Of a DNA stretch of 64,000 nucleotides, positions 59,207-64,000 are shown piece after piece. The DNA is taken from positions 3,648,476 to 3,712,475 of the forward strand of contig CM060121.1 of assembly GCA_030522415.1 (NCBI GenBank), in the 5' to 3' direction. The notes under the pieces are model-generated. The model made no database searches and had not been told where the DNA came from. It was given only the letters and a program-made list of their open reading frames with translations. A program made the position numbers and the translations under genes. Position 1 is the first letter of the stretch. Each line of letters starts with the position of its first letter. Source of the DNA: Channallabes apus (Eukaryota; Chordata; Actinopteri; Siluriformes; Clariidae).

Positions 59207-60826
59207 CAGTGGTGTGAAAAACTATTTGTCCCCCTCCTGATTCCTCATTCTTTTGCATGTTTGTCACACAAAATGTTTCTGATCATCAAACACATTTAAC
59301 TATTAGTCAAAGATAACACAAGTAAACACAAAATGCAGTTTTTAAATGAGGGGTTTTATTATTTAGGGAGAAAAAAAATCCAAACCTACATGTCCCTGTG
59401 TGAAAAAGTAATTGCCCCCTGAACCTAATAACTGGTTGGGCCACCCTTAGCAGCAATAACTGCAATCAAGCGTTTGCGATAACTTGCAACGAGTCTTTTA
59501 CAGCGCTCTGGAGGAATTTTGGCCCACTCATCTTTGCAGAATTGTTGTAATTCAGCTTTATTTGAGGGTTTTCTAGCATGAACCGCCTTTTTAAGGTCAT
59601 GCCACGACATCTCAATAGGATTCAGGTCAGGATTTTGACTAGGCCACTCCAAAGTCTTCATTTTGTTTTTCTTCAGCCATTCAGAGGTGGATTTGCTGGT
59701 GTGTTTTGGGTCATTGTCCTGCTGCAGCACCCAAGATCGCTTCAGCTCGAGTTGACGAACAGATGGCCGGACATTCTCCTTCCGGATTTTTTGGTAGACA
59801 GTAGAATTCATGGTTCCATCTATCACAGCAAGCCTTCCAGGTCCTGAAGCAGCAAAACAACCCCAGACCATCACACTACCACCACCATATTTTCCTGTTG
59901 GTATGATGTTCTTTTTCTGAAATGCTGTGTTACTTTTACGCCAGATGTAACGGGACACGCACCTTCCAAAAAGTTCAACTTTTGTCTTGTCGGTCCACAA
60001 GGTATTTTCCCAAAAGTCTTGGCAATCATTGAGATGTTTTTTAGCAAAATTGAGACGAGCCTTAATGTTCTTTTTGCTTAAAAGTGGTTTGCGCCTTGGA
60101 AATCTGCCATGCAGGCCGTTTTTGCCCAGTCTCTTTCTTATGGTGGAGTCGTGAACACTGACCTTAATTGAGGCAAGTGAGGCCTGCAGTTCTTTAGATG
60201 TTGTCCTGGGGTCTTTTGTGGCCTCTCGGATGAGTCGTCTCTGCGCTCTTGGGGTAATTTTGGTTGGCCGGCCACTCCTGGGAAGGTTCACCACTGTTCC
60301 ATGTTTTTGCCATTTGTGTATAATGGCTCTCACTGTGGTTCGCTGGAGTCCCAAAGCTTTAGAAATGGCTTTATAACCTTTACCAGACTGATAGATCTCA
60401 ATTACTTTTGTTCTCATTTGTTCCTGAATTTCTTTGGATCTTGGCATGATGTCTAGCTTTTGAGGTGCTTTTGGTCTACTTCTCTGTGTCAGGTAGCTCC
60501 TATTTAAGTGATTTCTTGATTGAAACAGGTGTGGCAGTAATCAGGCCTGGGGGTGACTACAGAAATTGAACTCAGGTGTGATAAACCACAGTTAAGTTAT
60601 TTTTTAACAAGGGGGGCAATCACTTTTTCACACAGGGCCATGTAGATTTGGAGTTTTTTTTCTCCCTTAATAACATAAACCTTCATTTAAAAACTGCATT
60701 TTGTGTTCAATTATGTTATGTTTGACTAATAGTTAACGGTTTTTGATGAGCAGAAACATTTAAGTGTGACAAACATGCAAAAGAATAAGAAATCAGGAAG
60801 GGGGCAAATAGTTTTTCACACCACTG
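59207..60826 (-). mobile_element. Apparently intact Tc1-like transposon, 1,620 bp
   Basis: Ends CAGTGGTGTGAAAAACTATT and its complement, flanked by TA on each side (59205-59206 and 60827-60828). The inverted repeats run about 210 bp, and each contains a second copy of the terminal motif (GTGTGAAAAAGTAATTGCCC near 59398; its counterpart near 60610-60640), i.e. the IR/DR layout of Sleeping Beauty-type elements. The two repeats differ at a number of positions, so the insertion is not brand new. A single full-length transposase ORF lies inside. Confidence 0.95.
59425..60447 (-). CDS. Tc1-like transposase, full length, 340 aa
   Basis: The enzyme cuts and pastes its own element at TA sites. Residues about 1-110 hold two helix-turn-helix motifs that bind the terminal repeats (GYKAISKALGLQRTTVRAI is the first), joined by a GRPR-like SGRPTK. 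The catalytic region has D153 (LWTDKTK), D244 (LQQDNDPKHTS) and E279 (NPDLNPIEMSW) with 34 residues between the last two, i.e. DD34E, at the same positions as in Sleeping Beauty. A glycine-rich GGGSVMVWGCF lies at 188-198. The length is normal for the family and there is no stop or frameshift. Oddities: TDKTK replaces the usual (S/T)DETK after D153, and EMSWHDLKK replaces the usual ENLWRDLK. These may lower activity. It is not a host gene. Confidence 0.92.
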   Translation of the reverse strand: MPRSKEIQEQMRTKVIEIYQSGKGYKAISKALGLQRTTVRAIIHKWQKHGTVVNLPRSGRPTKITPRAQRRLIREATKDPRTTSKELQASLASIKVSVHDSTIRKRLGKNGLHGRFPRRKPLLSKKNIKARLNFAKKHLNDCQDFWENTLWTDKTKVELFGRCVSRYIWRKSNTAFQKKNIIPTGKYGGGSVMVWGCFAASGPGRLAVIDGTMNSTVYQKIRKENVRPSVRQLELKRSWVLQQDNDPKHTSKSTSEWLKKNKMKTLEWPSQNPDLNPIEMSWHDLKKAVHARKPSNKAELQQFCKDEWAKIPPERCKRLVASYRKRLIAVIAAKGGPTSY

Positions 60827-60828
60827 TA

Positions 60829-61499
60829 TATTTAATCAATTCTTATGAACTTGGATTAACGAGAAATGTTAAATCTATGACCGATCAAGACTGATCAGCT
60901 CTTTTTCCTTGACAGACTTGAAGTGAATTGATGGGTCACCTCTAAATGCCAAAGTGAGAATCAGTTTCTGTGGGCTTCATGGCCCAAAGGCAGCCATGAT
61001 GTCTCACTCTATTGATGCCTGAGGTGGCTACAGCTCACTAAAGAGGGCTGTAACTCTTGAAGTAAACTCAAAATGAGAATAGATGGTAGGTGTCCATCGT
61101 GCAGGGAGGAACTGGTCGACCATAAAGGGAAAGATGTATGATGGTGTAAGGATGAGTAATTCTATACCAGAGGGGGACAAAAAAAACAGTCTGACCCACG
61201 TTGGTTCCAGTGCTCTGTGACAGAACCACAAAGTTTCCTCCCGGCTGTTATTGTGTCTTCTAGGTCATATGTTATAGACACTTCAAAAAGCGGCCTGGGA
61301 GTTTTTCATTTTTGTGATTTGACATGTTTAATGATACCAATAATCAGCTATACAATATATTAAATTAAAATATTGTTGACACTTCAAAATGAACATTTGT
61401 TTTTTGTATATACAGAACACATTTGTGTTTAAGATGAAAAAGATGAAATGGAACAATAGATCACGATAGATTATACAGTATTTAAATCTAGATCGCTGA
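60829..61499. other. Non-coding
   Basis: No gene or clear repeat recognised. Confidence 0.35.
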
Positions 61500-61925
61500 C
61501 TTGTTAAACGTCTCAGAACATGGCACCTTAATTCCATTTTTTGTGACCAAATATATTGGAACACCAAGTTGCCCAGGTGTGCCTTGTTGGATCAATTGGT
61601 TGTTTAAGCAATTTGCAGCTCTGAATGTCTACTCTTGGTTTGAAGCATGGTCTTTGTTAAAAAGAAGGACGCAACATGAAGACCTGAGGGTTCTGGAGAG
61701 TTGTGTTAATAGGGGGAAAGGAAGCCATTTTGAAGAAAGGAAAAGAAGGAAAATCAATCAGAGCCATTGTACAAGCACTGGGCATAGCCAATACAGCAAT
61801 TTGAAATGGCTTGCAAAAAAAAGAAGCCACTAGGGTGTACTAATAGCCAGACATCGAACAGGTTGCACCAGGGAAAATAGGAACAGTTCATGTCAGAAAC
61901 GTCATGTATCACACGGGCAGCATTT
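61500..61925 (+). pseudogene. Tc1-like element, 5' part, degraded
   Basis: A frame reading KINQSHCTSTGHSQYSNLKW and its neighbour (RAIVQALGIANTAI) match the first helix-turn-helix of another Tc1 group, followed by ACTAATAGCCAGACATCGAA and CAGGTTGCACCA of the same region. Stops and frameshifts are present, and the catalytic part is absent. Confidence 0.7.
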
Positions 61926-64000
61926 GAAGCCTTTGAGAGCAGAAATGTAGAGAGAGAGAGAGGAGACGCATGCATTCTGGAACCAAGATTAACCAAGGAT
62001 CCCTATAAATAATGTAAGTACTGTACTGTACATTTAACTTGAAGATGTTTTTAAATAAGGAAATTTTACTCAAACTTGAGTTAAATGAGCTGCATCAATC
62101 TAAACACTGTAATAAGTACACATGATTTAAATATTATCATTACTGCTTAATCATGACTAACACCATAAATGTTCCAAGCAAAAATATCACCCTGATAAAT
62201 GCACTAAACTCAGCTTTCATAAAGATTGGCCTTTTTTTATTTATTTATTTTTTTCATTTTGTTTTGGAATAAATTCCGTCTCCGGTGCATTTCACTACGG
62301 CCCCATTAGACTGTGAAATCTTTAAAACACACACATTCAAAATACACATCATACACAGTTAAGCTCTAAATATCCGTACTTTCTGCTTGTACATCATGTG
62401 TAATTTAGAAATAACCAGAACAGAATAAAAGTTCTTTATCATATACCACAAATCAAAAATTCACAAACCTGATTGAACATATGTTTCTAAAGTTGTATTG
62501 ATCTAAATAATTACTATTATAAATTGTCACAGTGCATAAAAATACAGAAGCTACAGCTTTTCATTGGCTTTTGTTTAAATGACATATTGAATACTGTACA
62601 TTGTTACTTATGCATTTACAATGAAAAAAAAAACATTGATTTATATTATAAAAGTAATTATTTATCCATTTTCAATGGGGTGTCCCACAGGGCTCTATTT
62701 AAGGCCCGCTCCTCTCCAGTTTTTATAGAATTCTGCTTGTTTGCTTTAAAGGCATAAAAGTAAATCCTATGCGTCTGCTATCTTACTATACATCTAGATA
62801 TGCTGATGGGATCTGATGAGATACGAACCTTTATAGAATCAGGGTGAATAGGTCCAGTAATTTTTCAAATAAGAAAACAAAACAAGCAAACAACAGAACA
62901 ACCTACAAATCTGAACTAGTAGGGTGCAAAGGCAAGACAGCACAGGCAAGGTGGCAGCTCAGCATGTGTGAACATCTTTAAGAGTGTTGTGAAAAGTCAA
63001 CACCGTCCCAGGCGTCTCCTCGTGAATCTGCCGAGGGAGCGCCAAGTGTTGCAAAGCTGTCATCCTGGCATCTTTAAAGGATCTGAAATATAAGAATGTT
63101 TTCATTTGTATTAGATGCACTTTGCTCTCAATATGAAGTTGTCTCTCTCTCTCTCTTTTTTTTTTAAACGTCATTGTTTTATTATGGCATTTTGGGGGAA
63201 TGGAAAAAAATGAAGATGCTCTCCTCCCTTTCTGAGTAGGTATATCAGGATCTGGCAGGCTATTTTGGACGACGGAATGCTGTTTGTTGAATTGGGTGTT
63301 ACCAGTACAATCTGTACTCCTTCACCTAGAGATGGTAGGGTATGAGATCATGATTTATCTTAATGATATTTCTTAAATATTGATGGAGTCTATGTAAGAA
63401 AAGAACCGATTGTTTGAATATAGAAAACAGCATGAAGGGAAGCTTTAAGGTCTGATACGATTACTTTCAACGTGCTGCTGTAAACTCATCCAACACTATA
63501 TACTAAAATGAAATGTAGCAAAAAAATTTTCATTAGATTATTTTTAAACCACTTGACTTACTAGTGCATTAAACTGGCTTATATTTCTACACTGAACCAT
63601 GTCACAACACAGAAGGAGGTTTATGGGTACGCATACTGTAGCACAAAGAGGTGCACCCATTGCCAGATATCATTTTTTTTTATCCGACTGCAACTATAAC
63701 AACGCACTAAAATAACACCGAATGAAAATGAGCAAAAAGCATATTTTACTTCATATTAATATACAGTATATTTACATACAATACATGCGAATAGTAGAAG
63801 TATTTACAATACAGTAAATATTTGTAGGTGGCTAAAGTCTTATAGTTAGCATGAACAATGGGTGAAGGTTTAAGTAAAACAAAACTAAACTGCATTTCAT
63901 GGATAATTCATATGCAATAATTTTTCTCTTAAGTAAGAAATAACACAGTGGTGTGATGCAGTCTGATGCAAAGTTTTATTAAAGAATGACATCATGCATT
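61926..64000. other. Non-coding to the window end
   Basis: Mostly AT-rich. 62930-63100 is a short mixed-composition patch with a minus-strand frame (ARMTALQHLALPRQIHEE) that I cannot assign; it could be conserved non-coding DNA or a stray exon. A (CT)n run lies near 63140-63156. Confidence 0.3.

Overview
The window looks like teleost fish nuclear DNA: AT-rich, intron-containing, and dense in fish-type repeats (tRNA-derived SINEs with (ATGA)n tails, Tc1/mariner and hAT elements, a Rex3/RTE-like LINE, many CA/GA/AT microsatellites). A catfish or other otophysan is plausible from the repeat set but is not proven. There is no sign of bacterial or phage content.

Two host genes are supported, both in the first 14.3 kb and convergent. 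A five-exon Dok-family adaptor gene (best match dok3; coding span 1447-11335, +) has a PH domain, an IRS-type PTB domain and a tyrosine/proline-rich tail, 452 aa in total, with consistent splice sites and phases. A single-exon atonal-type bHLH gene (atoh1 class; 13574-14269, -, 231 aa) lies 2.2 kb beyond its stop codon. The remaining ~50 kb has no host protein-coding gene that I can support. It looks like the gene desert often found beside developmental transcription factors, and several mixed-composition, homeobox/E-box-rich stretches are listed as candidate regulatory blocks at low confidence.

The dok3 introns have been enlarged by mobile DNA. Intron 2 holds a full-length SINE. Intron 3 holds a truncated SINE, a complete 2.5-kb non-autonomous LTR retrotransposon (350-bp LTRs identical by eye, 5-bp target duplication, polypurine tract, one 580-aa ORF made largely of 23-aa and 10-aa tandem repeats, no pol) and Tc1-like remnants. 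This LTR element is the most striking object in the window.

The desert from 14.3 to 64 kb contains, in order: Tc1-like and mariner pseudogenes (18.6-21.8 kb); a 1.1-kb pyrimidine-biased tract (24.6-25.7 kb); a ~65-bp-period decayed minisatellite (28.3-28.85 kb); a 747-bp foldback element with a 6-bp target duplication (35.2-36.0 kb); a Rex3-like LINE inserted into a decayed minisatellite (38.8-41.5 kb); a 1.19-kb hAT-type element with an 8-bp duplication and a possible nested solo LTR (43.1-44.3 kb); a SINE plus a widespread teleost repeat (47.2-48.7 kb); a reversed APE-type LINE remnant (48.8-50.9 kb); a deleted Tc1-like pseudogene (53.4-54.4 kb); and an apparently intact 1,620-bp Tc1-like transposon with a 340-aa DD34E transposase (59.2-60.8 kb).
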